Assembly: GCF_018991925.1 (NCBI RefSeq)
Contig: NW_024755055.1
Coordinates: 439,496-503,495, forward strand
Origin: Homarus americanus
Taxonomy: Eukaryota; Arthropoda; Malacostraca; Decapoda; Nephropidae
Direction: 5' to 3'
Length of the DNA stretch: 64,000 bases
Both the position numbers and the translations under genes were made by a program. Below the pieces are notes generated by a model, which was not told where the DNA came from, searched no databases, and saw nothing but the letters and a program-made list of their open reading frames with translations. Each line of letters begins with the position of its first letter. Positions within the stretch are counted from its first letter, which is position 1. Positions 35,311 through 47,767 of this stretch are shown one piece after another.

Positions 35311-36499
35311 AAAATATTTAAATCAATTTCAAAACATCAAAACTCATACATGAAGTAATTTAATAAGTAAGATTCATTAGTTAAGTGACTCTAGGTACTC
35401 ACATGACTTGATCTAGGATGGATGAACACTAGTCACTTGATTACGACCCGTATCTATTATCTAGACCCGGAAATAAAGAGATGCATGATGAGTTATATCT
35501 CTTTATTATTTTACTGTATGATAATGTGCACAAGTTTGGTGACGAGGATGACAAAGACCTCTCCCTCCCTCCCCCCTCCCCCTTTCTTCCCCCCCCTTCT
35601 CCCCCCCTCCTTCCCACCTCCCTCCCCCCCTAATTGGTTCATTAATGGGAAGGATTCGAACTCTCCTTGAATGAACCCCCTCAGTCTTAACGCACCCAGT
35701 ATAGAATAGAACCATTGACCTAGTTTTGACCTGTAACCTAATATAGGGTCAGGTCAGGTCAGCTGGCGGGTAGGGTCAGGTCACCTTCCAACTCTACCAC
35801 AAGTGTAGTGCCACATCGGGCCAGGATCTTATCGGCTGACAAACCCCCTCCGACCCCCCCTCCGTGCCACTCGTCACCCCACAGTGCCCTTCTTTAAACC
35901 CCCTTCACCCCTCCACCACCCCCAGTGCCACCTAGATCACCCCCCTCTCTCTATATACCCCCTCCCCCCCTCTAAACAGCTTATAACTAACTCCCCTTCT
36001 CCAGATTAGTTTAAACCGAGAGTGGTGACCAGAAAGGGACATTTGGTCATCAATAAGGTTGACAAACACACACAGTGACTCCAGATTACCAGCCTTCCCG
36101 GGGGAATATATATATATATATAAAATATATATAATACATAGCTTCTTCTTGCCCCGGACTGTCCCTATTCTAAGACTTGCACAGAGTCCTAAGAACCTGG
36201 ACTTTAAAAAATATATATATAATAAAAAATGGTATACGAGACATCAGCCATTTTTTTTATCACTTATCTTGTATATTTTTTTCCCCCTCTGACTTCTGGT
36301 CTTGTATATAACAGTAACAGTTGATGCCGAGTTTATCCTTCCTCCAACATGCACGCATATTATTCAACCAGTGTCGTGATCTAAGGACCTGGTACCTGTG
36401 TTGTGAGGAATATGAAACACAGAAATAGTTTTTGTTTTGTGAGCTTATATGAATCAATGCTATATATTATTATTACTATTATTATTAAAGTGTTTTGAG
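35311..36499. other. Intron; no gene seen
   Basis: Includes a C-rich run at 35565-35635, a C-rich patch around 35850-36000, and short (TA)n at about 36107-36135. Confidence 0.5.
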
Positions 36500-37065
36500 C
36501 TTATGACACTTACTATGATGATTTAAGCTTACGACACAACACTACTATATTACAATGTGTTTAGCTTATGACACAACACCATTATAATGTTTTAAGCTTA
36601 CAACACAACACAGCTACAATATTTTAAGCTTACAACACAACTACAATGTTTTAAGCTCAAACACAACTACACTGTTTTAAGCTTACAACACAACTACAAT
36701 GTTTTAAGCTTACAACACAACTACAATGTTTTAACCTTACATCACAACTACAATGTTTTAAGCTTACAACACAACTACAATGTTTTAAGCTTACAACACA
36801 ACACAACTACAATGTTTTACGCTTACAACACAACACAAACTACAATGTTTTAAGCTTACAACACAACACAACTACAATGTTTTAACCTTACAACACAACT
36901 ACAATGTTTTAAGCTTACAACACAACACAACTACAATGTTTTACGCTTACAACACAACACAAACTACAATGTTTTAAGCTTACAACACAACACAACTGCA
37001 ATGTTTTAAGCTTACAACACAACACAACTACAATGTTTTAAGCTTAAACACAACACAAACTGAAA
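36500..37065. repeat. 27-bp minisatellite (with 32-bp variants)
   Basis: About 18 copies of AATGTTTTAAGCTTACAACA plus CAACTAC. Longer units contain a duplicated ACAAC. Many units carry a HindIII-type AAGCTT. Confidence 0.93.
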
Positions 37066-37184
37066 AAATAAAACCTTTGCTGCCTTCATATTCCCAATAG
37101 GACACTTGGCCCATCTCAGTGTCCCCCTCACAACACAGGTCAACCAACCATCATGTATGTGTCTTTGGGGTGAGGACATACTGG

Positions 37185-37746
37185 GACACATATGCATTAA
37201 TAGGACACATGCATTAATAGGACACGTGCATTAATAGGATACATGCATTAATAGGACACATGCATTAATAGGACACATGCATTAATAACACACATGCAAA
37301 ATAGGACACGTGCATTAATAGGACACATGCATTAATAGGACACATGCATTAATAGGACACATGCATTAATAGGACACATGCATTAACAGGACACATGCAT
37401 TAACAGGACACATGCATTAACAGGACACATGCATTAACAGGACACATGCATTAACAGGACACATGCATTAACAGGACACATGCATTAATAGGACACATGC
37501 ATTAATAGGACACATGCATTAACAGGACACATGCATTAACAGGACACATGCATTAACAGGACACATGCATTAACAGGACACATGCGTTAACAGGACACAT
37601 GCATTAACAGGACACATGCATTAATAGGACACATGCATTAATAGGACACATGCATTAACAGGACACATGCATTAATAGGACACATGCGTTAACAGGACAC
37701 ATGCATTAATAGGACACATGCATTAATAGGACACATGCGTTAATAA
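37185..37746. repeat. 18-bp minisatellite with homeodomain-like core
   Basis: About 30 copies of GGACACATGCATTAATAG, with AACAG, GCGTT and CGTG variants. Each unit carries ATGCATTAAT, which overlaps octamer/POU-like and TAAT homeodomain-like words. The array is nearly pure, and TAATAGG and TAACAGG units cluster in blocks. Confidence 0.95.
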
Positions 37747-38395
37747 TATGGTGTGTCATGTGTCCCGCCACCACCAGCAATGATCACTCCAGTGTGCGCT
37801 TCTTAAGGCTCGTTACAACAGAGTGGTTGGCATGGTTATCTAATTATACTCCCTGATTATCACTTTACAACGCTGAATGATAATGAGAATGATAACTAAT
37901 TAATTATCCTACTTAGGTTGATCAGTTATAAGTAATTAATTATCCTTAGAGGAATATTTTTGCCCTACAGAGATATGTTAATTAAATCAGTTTGTAATTT
38001 GAGATTTTTTTATTTTTTTTGGCCATCAATAATGTGTATGAAATTTTTGTTATTGGAGATCTTTTATTGAGGTATTAAGTAACCCTAAGTGTTTTTTAAA
38101 AGACTTGTATTGGAATCAGTTGAGTAAATAAACACGAACTTTGAACACTTTTTAAAATAGTCTTGTGGATGCCCTTAAGAAATAATCAGCCAATATAATC
38201 TATTTAAAAACAAATCAAATTATATACCTTCCAGAAATATTAATTAACCCTGATTATATATAAACTCATTTACATACCCACCCCCCCAAAAAAATGAAAT
38301 CCAAGAAACAATAACATCGAGGGAACAAAATCAAGAATTGGAATGAGATTACCACCCTGTGTGACGCCTCGCCTTGCCTCTCTTCCCCCGTACAG
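37747..38395. other. Intron; no gene seen
   Basis: AT-rich unique sequence. The last 60 bp before the C2B exon is C/T-rich (GCCTCTCTTCCCCCGTACAG). Confidence 0.6.
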
Positions 38396-38537
38396 TGATC
38401 TGCGCCCAAGGCCTCATAGCTAAGGACAAAAGTGGCACCTCTGACCCCTACGTTACCGTCCAAGTGGGCAAGGTGAAGAAGAGAACGCACACCGTCCCGC
38501 AAGAGCTCAACCCTGTATGGAATGAGAAATTTTACTT
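38396..38537 (+). CDS. unc-13: unc-13 exon: C2B domain, first half
   Basis: Encodes [20 protein letters not shown] through [10 protein letters not shown]. The loop-1 sequence [11 protein letters not shown] supplies two calcium-coordinating aspartates, and the basic strand GKVKKRT matches the phosphoinositide-binding face of C2B. It starts in phase 1 after CCCGTACAG and ends in phase 2 at TTTACTT|GTGAGT. Relative to exon A or B, the first two bases complete the Val codon. The donor is the first member of a tandem array of donor-like repeats. Confidence 0.97.
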
Positions 38538-38770
38538 GTGAGTATTGAAGCTGTTTGGTTGAGTACTGGAGTTGGTTTGTGAGTACTGGAGTACATTTGT
38601 GAGTACTGGAGTTTATTTATGAGTACTGGAGATTATTTGTGAGTATTAGAGTTTATTTATGAGTACTGAAGCTCTTTTGTTTGTGAGTACTGAAACTGTT
38701 TTGTGTGAGTACTGAAGCTGTACGGTTTGAGTACTAAAGCTGTTTTGTTTGTGAGTACTGAAGTTGTTTT
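38538..38770. repeat. Donor-derived minisatellite, about 18-22 bp unit
   Basis: About ten imperfect copies of TTTGTGAGTACTGGAGTT-type units start with the splice donor of the C2B exon itself. Seven copies keep a full GTGAGT (38538, about 38579, 38599, 38639, 38683, 38705 and 38751). The rest read TTGAGTA or ATGAGTA. Confidence 0.85.
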
Positions 38771-39571
38771 TGTTTATATATTTAGATAAGGATTCAGTGG
38801 GACTTGAAAAGTGATCAGATAGAAAAATATTGACCTTACGATCCTTTGAGAATTGGAGTCTAGATAAAAGACGTATAATTTAGTGGTGATTTGTAAACTT
38901 CCCTCCAATCTCTCTCAAAGAATACAATCCCCAATACTCCAGCAGTAACTTACGTGAAAAACAATCAACCACTCCTCCTTGGGCCCTTATCGCCCCCCCC
39001 CATTCTTCAGGGCCTTCAGGGGAGCCCTTCAGCACGCCCATCATCTTAACCTCGAGGACCTGAACTCCAATTTGCCGGCCCTAACTTCACCCCTTCAGGA
39101 AGGCCGAACGACTTCTCAAGGTCTTTGATTTAACCAGAAATGTCGGGTCGAGGGGCGCGCGTTCGGGTCAATGATTTTTACACGAGTTTGTGCTTGAAAT
39201 AGAGAATGGGAATAATAATAATGATAATAATAATAATGATGAGAATACTAATAATAATAGCAGTAATAATATTTAAGTTTAATTTGTTATCTCTCTCTCT
39301 CTCTCTCTCTCATTATCCATGTCTCCTTATCTTCATTAATTACTCTTTGCTTTTTATTTTAATGGACATCTTTGAGGCACGGTGATTGTTAATGACTATG
39401 TCCTATTAATGACAGTTTATTAGTATTATTATCATTATTCTTTGTTGTCATTATTATTATTATTATTATGATTTATTGATGTTTTTGTCTTATTATTCTT
39501 ATTATAGTTTTTGTTTTTATTATTATTTACTATTATCATCATCTATATTACTACTACTATTATTATTATTC

Positions 39572-39639
<68 letters not shown>

Positions 39640-39682
39640 TGTTGTTGCTGCCTAATTAGTATTGTTATTGTCATCATCATAC

Positions 39683-39721
<39 letters not shown>

Positions 39722-39808
39722 ATGAAGCAATATTTTAATTCACTTAACTCATCATAATCATTATCCTTACCAATCACTTTCTCACCATGTTATTTATTTC
39801 GTCAACAG
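38771..39808. other. Intron with triplet repeats
   Basis: Holds a short (TC)n at 39290-39311, (TAG/GTA)n of about 23 units at 39571-39639 and (TTA)n at about 39687-39719. No other exon seen. Confidence 0.8.
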
Positions 39809-39935
39809 TGAATGCCACAACTCTAGTGACAGGATTAAGGTGAGGGTCTGGGATGAGGACAACGACATCAAGTCCAAACTGCGCCAAAAACTCACGAGGG
39901 AGAGTGATGACTTCTTGGGGCAGACTATTATTGAG
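39809..39935 (+). CDS. unc-13: unc-13 exon: C2B domain, second half
   Basis: Encodes [19 protein letters not shown] through [16 protein letters not shown] is the second calcium-binding loop (two to three coordinating acidic residues) and SDDFLGQ the conserved end of loop 3, so this C2B should bind calcium. It starts with one base completing Phe (GTCAACAG|T) and ends in phase 0 at GAG|GTAAGG. Confidence 0.97.
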
Positions 39936-39954
39936 GTAAGGTTGGATGATGGTG

Positions 39955-40065
39955 TTTTTTTGTCCCGTTTTCTGTGGTTTTATATCTCCGTTTTCTGTGG
40001 TTCTATATCTCTGTTTTCTGTGGTTCTATATCTCCGTTTTCTGTGGTTCTCTCTTCCCATTTTCT
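39955..40065. repeat. 23-bp minisatellite
   Basis: Four to five copies of TTTTCTGTGGTTCTATATCT plus CCG, beginning just after the exon donor. Confidence 0.85.
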
Positions 40066-40523
40066 GTTTTCCTGATTCCCATTTTTGTGTTCCGAATTCC
40101 TTTTTTCTGTATAACTAAATTCCCATTTTCTATATTCCTCCCATTCCAACAATTCATGGGAAACTTATATATCATTCCCTATCATAACACAAACACTATT
40201 TTTGATTATTTGAACATACAACTTAATTAATAGTAATTTTCAGATAACTTACAATAGAACAGTGACACAACACCATCTGGGTGGGTAAAATAAGTCAGTC
40301 TCCCCTACATACACTCCACAGAGAACGGGAAATAATTAATAGAATTCATAAATGATTTATTTTTGTCGGCTTTGGGGAATGAACTTGTGACGACGTAGCC
40401 TGGGATACATTGTGACATGTTATTAAGAGTTGTGAATTAGTATTTGCGCTGTGAGTCGCTTTATATCGTGTGTATGGTGATAGATAGATAGGAAATGAAC
40501 TCTTTAAGTGGTTGATAGCCAAG

Positions 40524-40530
<7 letters not shown>

Positions 40531-40592
<62 letters not shown>
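40531..40592. repeat. (TC)n microsatellite ending in CAG
   Basis: About 30 TC units followed by AG, which makes an artificial-looking perfect acceptor (pyrimidine tract + CAG). The downstream open stretch does not fit the phase of the flanking unc-13 exons. Confidence 0.95.
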
Positions 40593-41456
40593 GCCACGTC
40601 ACGCTGGTATAAACACGGGGGCAGTGATTTATATGTTAATGTTCACAAGGGTACCTTACAACAAGTGTTTCTGGGAGCGAGAGTCGAGAGGCCCCCTAGA
40701 GGTTCGTAGGGCCCTTGTTATGTGGGCCCCAGGTTGGTCAGATAGGCCCCAGTCTCAAGAGTTCCAGTTCTAATGGGCCCCAGTCTTGAGAAGTTTAGTA
40801 CAAGATTCCTATCCCACGTTTTTAAGCCTTTTTAGAATCCTACCTCACCTCCTATTAGAATCCTATCCCACCTTCTCCAAGAATCCTACCTCACCTCCTA
40901 CAAGAATCCTACCTCACCTCCTAGTATCCTATCCCACCTCCTAGTATCCTACCTTACCTCTTAGTATCCTATTCCACCGTGCCCCCAGCAACAGGTCCTA
41001 TTGAGCGGTGAAGCCCCTGAGGTGTAGGAGAAGAGGATCCTTACAAACGGGGTCCATGTGATGATGGCCTTGTTGAATTTTACAGCAGGAAGACCGCCGA
41101 CCCTCCCTTCTTCCTCTTCCTCCTCCTCCTCCTCCTCCTCCGACACCCTCCCCCACCTCCTCCTTTTCCTCCCTCTACGATGCCCCTTCTCTGACTCTGA
41201 CTCCCTTCCCTCTCCTCCTCCTCCACCCCCTTCTTCCCACCCCTCCTTCTCTGACGCCCTCTCCTGCTCACCCACTCCCTCATACACCTCCTCAAAAAAC
41301 TTCCCCCTGCCTCTCCTCCTCCTGCCTCTCTTCCTCCTCCTCCTCCTCCTCCCGTGGGTCTGGTCTGTGTTTATTGCTTTCTCTTGTGCTATCAGGATCT
41401 CGCCTTGTCTAGATGGAGGAGCAAAGGGCGGTGGGATGGAGTGGTTATTGATATAG
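40593..41456. other. Intron; CCT-rich repeats, no gene seen
   Basis: Short TCCTA(T/C)CCCACCTCCTAG repeats at 40840-40985 and a C/T-rich (TCC)n-type region at about 41100-41355. Open frames are low-complexity S/P-rich. Confidence 0.6.
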
Positions 41457-42244
41457 ATGGAGGGGTCGAGATGGTGGTGTGGTGGAGTTGTTATTGATAT
41501 AGCTGGAGAAGGTGGCGGGATGGAGCAATTGAGTTATATAGATGGAGGATATAATATTATTTAATACTGTAGAAGGAAGAACTTGTATTATATAGATGGA
41601 GGGAATTGTAGGTCGTTATATACAGAATATAGACTCCATCTCATTAATGTGTATTTATGTGAGAATTTGAGTCACCCCTTAAACATCTTATCATAGAGAT
41701 CGTCATCATAGAATACGTTAATTCCAATCCCTTTTCCATTATACTTTATTGAGGATTGGAATCTATTGTTTTATTAATTGGAAACGATTGTGGGATCTAA
41801 TATTATCTACTCCGTTTCTCCTTTGTTTTTAATCCTCCCTACGTCCCCCTATTCTCTTTCATTATCATTATTTTTTATTTCTCACGTTGATGGGAAGTTA
41901 TAGAGAGGTGTTATAACTAGATAAGGTAATTGAGGATGATTGCTCTCTCTGGAAGACTCACTGCTAAACAACGAAAACAACACAAGAGAAATCAAAACAA
42001 ATATGGCGCTGGTATCCCCCCCCACGCACTGCTAAACAACGAAAATGACACAATACAAAACAATTGCCATTTTTTCACTGGCACTGTGATCTTTTGGGGC
42101 TGGGTTAGAAAAAAAACAGGCACTCTCTAGGCCGTCGTAGGTTGGCACTGGCACTCCCTGACCTATAAAGTAGCACTGTACTGATTCTCCGCTGTGCCGC
42201 CTGAATGTTAAGTCCTTTTTATGCGTTTTTCGTAGAGTTTGTTG

Positions 42245-42301
<57 letters not shown>

Positions 42302-43314
42302 GATGGTGAGAGGGCAGAGGAGGAGGGAAAGAAAGAAGGTTTGGAAGGAGGAGGGAAAGAATGAAGGTTTGGAAGGAGGAGGGAAAGAGGGAGTGTGTAG
42401 ATGGAAAAGGGAGGCAGGAGGGGGAAGGAAAGAGAAAAGGAGGAAGGAAGGAGGAGAAGAAGAGAGAGGGAGGATTGAAATAGTGAGTGAGAGGAGAATT
42501 ACAGAAGGGAGAGAGGGAATGAGAGGAGAGTTACAGAAGGGAGAGAGGGAATGAGAGGGCCATGTTTTAAGCTTATTTTTAGTTAAGCTTAAACATAGCC
42601 TTTTGTGATAATTGGCGGATAATCATATAATTGATTTCAAAAGCTTATAATTTGTTGTTCAGATCGACTATGTGGGGTTAACTGGCGAATTATAGAATGA
42701 TTATATCTGCTTGGTAGTGTGTGTGTGTGTGTATATCTGTGTGTGTGTGTCTCTCTCTCTCTTTGTGTGTACAGTATATGTGTTTATTTGTGTGTGTACA
42801 TGTGTCTGTCTGTCTGTCTGTCTGTCTGTCTAAACTCCCCTACCACAGTGTCTTCCCCTCCACATTACAACCACTACAATATCTCACAATACACACCATT
42901 TCATTATAACCTTCAGTTGTTGACAAAGGATTGGGGAGGTTGTGTTGACAGTGACGGGTTTCTGATCAACTTTTGTGCCGTTTGTTGATTAAGAAAGTAT
43001 CCGGGATGACGTAGAAATTACTAGACGTTTTTTTTATTTTTTTTTGCTTCAAGTTGGATTATTGAGGATAGATCTATAATCCATCTATATTTCCGAGAAT
43101 AGTGAAGTTGTGGATAAAAGGAATTCATTAGTGAGGTAGGGAGGGTGTTATGGGAGGTAGGAACGTAGGAACATGGGGTAGGTATAGAGATTTTTGCTCT
43201 TACGTGATGAAAATTATTTATTTTGTATTTCCACGTCACAATTTTATTTTATTTTTTTTTTAAGTTTAATTATGTGGTAAAGATGCCTGTTTACGTTTGA
43301 TGGAACACACACAG

Positions 43315-43348
<34 letters not shown>

Positions 43349-43861
43349 ATCTCGCCTCTATCCACTAATTGGGAACAAGTTTTCACAAATTGGAAGGATA
43401 ACTTTAGATAATTTACACCCAATTAGGAAATAGTGAGGAAGACTTTCATTCATCACATTTTTCTTCGAGAACTTCAGGGGAACTTGTGAGTGGAGAGAGA
43501 GAGAGACTGCTGATGATGCCAAAAGGCGGGTGAACATTATTCTATCATCCTTGAAAGTGTATTACTGTAGGGCGGATGTAATGCCTGGCGCTGTCGACTC
43601 CTATCTACAAGTCTTTTTTCAATTATAATAGCAAACTATTTTCCGCTCTAACAAGGTGATTCGTGGCTAAGAGGACAAAGTGTTAATAATTCCGTATGGT
43701 TATTGGTTTCACTAATTACAGAAGCACCGAAATAATTACTGTGTCGTTAATGCATTTATCTTACTCTTAAAATAACGATGATGATAATAATAATAATAAT
43801 AACTAATAAAAATGATGACAATAATAATAATATCAGTACAATGTATAAAATCTTGCTGCTA

Positions 43862-43920
<59 letters not shown>

Positions 43921-44370
43921 TCAAGGCCAACACACAGGATGAATGTAATCCCCCTAACGCCAGATATCATTTCCATGTAAAATAAAACACATTTCTTATT
44001 TGGGGATTTATTTACTGGTGCCTGCAATCTGGTATCATAATTGGATAGCGGAACGGGGACATATCGTAAATAGAAACCCTCAATTGCTTTCTTTCAGCCA
44101 TAAGACATAAATTACAAGCCTTCCACATTCCAAGATTTGGTTGTACTGTACTTTTTCTTAGCTGAGAGATTGGATTATTTGGTAATACTGTACTTAATGA
44201 CTAACCAATTAACTAATCAGCTAACTAATCAACCTAATCCGAATAACCTTACCTAATTGAATCAATCATAGAATAATTAAGTTATATATAATTGGCTAAT
44301 GCTGTTTTCTCTCATTTAGAAACACGAATATAACCACGACCAATTCTTTAAAAAAACCTCATAACATCAT
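41457..44370. other. Intron; microsatellites, no gene seen
   Basis: Contains (GT)n at 42253-42300, a GGAGGGAAAGA purine tract at 42310-42560, GT/TC/(CTGT)n at 42716-42832, (CA)n at about 43307-43344 and (CA)n at about 43862-43918. The rest is AT-rich unique sequence. Confidence 0.6.
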
Positions 44371-44605
44371 GGACTTTAACCAATCACAAACAGCCTTACT
44401 GACGATCACTAGAAATAACACGAACTCTTAACCAATCACAAACAACCTTACTGACGATCACTAGAAATAACACGAACTCTTAACCAATCACAAACAACCT
44501 TACTGACGATCACTAGAAATAACACGAACTCTTAACCAATCACAAACAGCCTTACTGACGATCACTAGAAATAACACGAACTCTTAACCAATCACAAACA
44601 GCCTA
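44371..44605. repeat. 52-bp repeat with CCAAT box
   Basis: About 4.5 copies of a 52-bp unit starting CCAATCACAAACAACCTTAC and continuing TGACGATCACTAGAAATAAC. Each copy pairs a CCAATCA box with a TGACG half-CRE about 15 bp later. Confidence 0.9.
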
Positions 44606-45255
44606 GCTAACTAACTCTCTTAAGAAATATTTACACTCATAGTCTCAACTTAATACACCCACCATACTCAGTTCACAGTACCTCGTGTATATAATGAACC
44701 ATATACTGTACATGTTAAATTGAGTTGTTAGGATGTGACTCCCTAATGGTACCTACAGTCGTATAAATTTCAAAGTTAAAGAATATAGTATAAGTTTCTC
44801 CCAGCAGAAGGTCTTTTACTCTATTTCATTTAAGGTCTTTGTGCTTATTTCAGTCTGTTTCATTCTGACTTAGGGTTAATATTTAATATATAAAAGTACG
44901 TGTGTATAGAAGTTGAATTATAGATGCGTATGATCATTTAATTTAGCATTTATTAATTAATCTCCATAATTATATATGGTAGAGTAAATAATTATACTCA
45001 CTATATTTTTTTAAAGACTGAATTTAACCTGTATATTAAGATGAATATATCGGTAAACATTACGCAAAGAACGTCATTACTATTAATTATTAAACCAAAC
45101 TAACCTAATTTAAGTATGATTTATTTATACTTCATTGTGGTTGTGAATAAAAAAATAAAATAGTCTAAAATGAAACAAAGCAAATTTTACCACATATGAT
45201 TTAATTTACATAAAGTTACATCAATAAAAATAATGTTATTCCAATTTGATAAAAG
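44606..45255. other. Intron; AT-rich, no gene seen
   Basis: Unique AT-rich sequence without exon-like features. Confidence 0.6.
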
Positions 45256-45382
45256 CAGTGAAACCTCCATATAACGAACTTGTCTCTCCGTGTAATCTAT
45301 TATATGAGGGTTTCACATCTAACAGACCCTTGATATAGTGGACTTTCCTCTCCATATAGTTCGTTAAATAGAGGTTTCACTG
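45256..45382. mobile_element. Short inverted-repeat element, family A (pogo-like MITE)
   Basis: A 127-bp palindrome-type element with termini CAGTGAAACCTCCATATAAC on the left and the complement of GTTAAATAGAGGTTTCACTG on the right. Subterminal GAACT/AGTTC is also paired. Termini starting CAGT are typical of pogo-type Tc1/mariner elements. The flanking TA duplication is imperfect (AG left, TA right). No coding sequence. A second copy lies at 54265. Confidence 0.7.
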
Positions 45383-45441
45383 TAGTTAGAATTTAAGGTT
45401 TAATCAGAAAATGGTCCCTATTTCGTATGATAAACTGCATA

Positions 45442-45501
45442 CAATAAACCCTCCCAATACCGGACTAATTCTTGCAAGTCCTTTATTGAGAGGGTTTACT
45501 G
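45442..45501. mobile_element. Short inverted-repeat element, family B
   Basis: A 60-bp element with left end CAATAAACCCTCCCAATA and right end the complement of CAGTAAACCCTCTCAATA. The core is GGACTAATTCTTGCAAG. The same core and termini occur at 53098-53210 in the opposite orientation, which supports a dispersed family. Confidence 0.65.
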
Positions 45502-45791
45502 GACAGGTATTATTTTATCCTCAAATCATTAACTACACGAAAATACACAAAGGCAGATCATATAACCATTGGCAAACATTAACCCACTGCATGTGTGTGT
45601 GTCCGTCCTATACGACTGTCCCAAAGTTAACATAAGTTTGGTGCACATCGCTTGGAACAATTACCACGCCCAGATCATTACAGGAAAAAGTTTGGTCAAA
45701 GTTTGTTGAAAGTTTGGTCAAAGTTTCCCAGTTTTGTGTAAGCAGGAGACTTAGTGAGCAGGAGAGCATGTCTGTAGGCACTGTTCCATGG

Positions 45792-47668
45792 CTCATACTG
45801 GTTTTAAGGTCACTACCACACCTCATATTGGTTTTAAGGACACTACCACACCTCATACTGGTTTTAAGGTCACTACCACACCTCATATTGGTTTTAAGGA
45901 CACTACCACACCTCATACTGGTTTTAAGGTCACTACCACACCTCATACTGGTTTTAAGGTCACTACCACACCTCATACTGGTTTTAAGGTCACTACCACA
46001 CCTCATACTGGTTTTAAGGTCACTACCACACCTCATACTGGTTTTAAGGTCACCACCACACCTCATATTGGTTTTAAGGTCACTACCACACCTCATACTG
46101 GCTTTAAGGACACTACCACACCTCATACTGATTCTGAGGTCACTACCACACCTCATACTGGTTTTAAGGACACTACCACATTTCATACTGATTCTGAGGT
46201 CACTACCACACCTCATACTGGTTCTGAGGTCTCTACCACACCTCATACTGGTTCTAAGGTCTCTACCACACCTCATACTGGTTTTAAGGACACTACCACA
46301 CCTCATACTGGTTTTAAGGACACTACCACACCTCATACTGATTCTGAGGTCACTACCACACCTCATACTGGTTTTAAGGTCACCACCACACTTCATACTG
46401 GTCTTAAGGTCAACACCACACCTCATACTGGTTTTAAGGTCACCACCACACCTCATACTGGTTTTAAGGACACTACCACACCTCATACTGGTTCTAAGGA
46501 CACTACCACACCTCATACTGGTTTTAAGGTCACCACCACACCTCATACTGGTTTTAAGGTCAACACCACACCTCATATTGGTTTTAAGGTCACCACCACA
46601 CCTCATATTGGTTTTAAGGTCACCACCACACTCATACTGGTTTTAAGGTCCCCACCACACTCATACTGGTTTTAAGGTCAACACCACACCTCATATTGGT
46701 TTTAAGGTCACCACCACACCTCATACTGGTTTTAAGGACACTACCACACCTCATACTGGTTCTAAGGACACTACCACACCTCATACTGGTTTTAAGGTCA
46801 CCACCACACCTCATACTGGTTTTAAGGACACTACCACACCTCATACTGGTCTTAAGGTCACCACCACACCTCATACTGGTTTTAAGGTCTCATACTGGTT
46901 TTAAGGGCTTTAAGGACACTACTCATACTGATTCTGACTACCACACCTCATACTGGTTTTAAGGTCACCACCACACCTCATACTGGTTTTAGGCTACCAC
47001 ACCTCATACTGGTTTAAGGTCACCACCACACCTCATACTGGTTTTAAGGTCAACACCACACCTCATACTGGCTTTAAGGACACTACCACACCTCATACTG
47101 ATTCTGAGGTCACTACCACACCTCATACTGGTCTTAAGGTCACCACCACACCTCATACTGTTTCTGAGGTCACTACCACACCTCATACTGGTTTTAAGGT
47201 CACCACCACACCTCATACTGGTTTTAAGGTCACTACCACACCTCATAATGATTCTGAGGTCACTACCACACCTCACACTGATTCTGAGGTCACTACCACA
47301 CCTCACACTGATTCTGAGGTCACTACCACACCTCACACTGATTCTGAGGTCACTACCACACCTCACACTGGTTCTGAGGTCACTACCACACCTCACACTG
47401 GTTCTGAGGTCACTACCACACCTCACACTGGTTCTGGGGTCACTACCACACCTCACACTGATTCTGAGGTCACTACCACACCTCACACTGATTCTGAGGT
47501 CACTACCTCACCTCACACTGATTCTGAGGTCACTACCACACCTCACACTGATTCTGAGGTCACTACCACACCTCACACTGATTCTGAGGTCACTACCACA
47601 CCTCACACTGATTCTGAGGTCACTACCACACCTTGTACTGGTTCTGAGGTCACTACCACACCTCTCAC
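45792..47668. repeat. 30-bp satellite array C
   Basis: About 62 copies of a 30-bp unit starting CATACTGGTTTTAAGGTCAC and ending TACCACACCT. ATTCTGAGGT variants dominate after about 47230. The period is divisible by three, so decapeptide repeats read open on both strands (MRCGSDLKTS on the minus strand over 332 codons). The array ends about 100 bp before an unc-13 exon. Confidence 0.97.
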
Positions 47669-47767
47669 TCGTACTCGGGTCAAACCTGTATTATAAGTCT
47701 ATGTCTGGTCAAATTACTCTTGTTGACTGTGTATGATGCTCACTATATCTTCTTCATCCCATTGTAG

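Noticed and set aside
40593..40709. Possible exon after the (TC)n-CAG (ATSRWYKHGGSDLYVNV)
   Set aside because: Flanking unc-13 exons meet in phase 0, but the only nearby donor (AGAG|GTTCGT) leaves one extra base. The acceptor is created by a microsatellite, and the peptide has no Munc13 similarity.
45608..47736. Open frames of 295-332 codons encoding decapeptide repeats on both strands
   Set aside because: They follow from a stop-free 30-bp satellite. They exist in several frames at once, have no start context, signal or conserved flanks, and lie inside an unc-13 intron.
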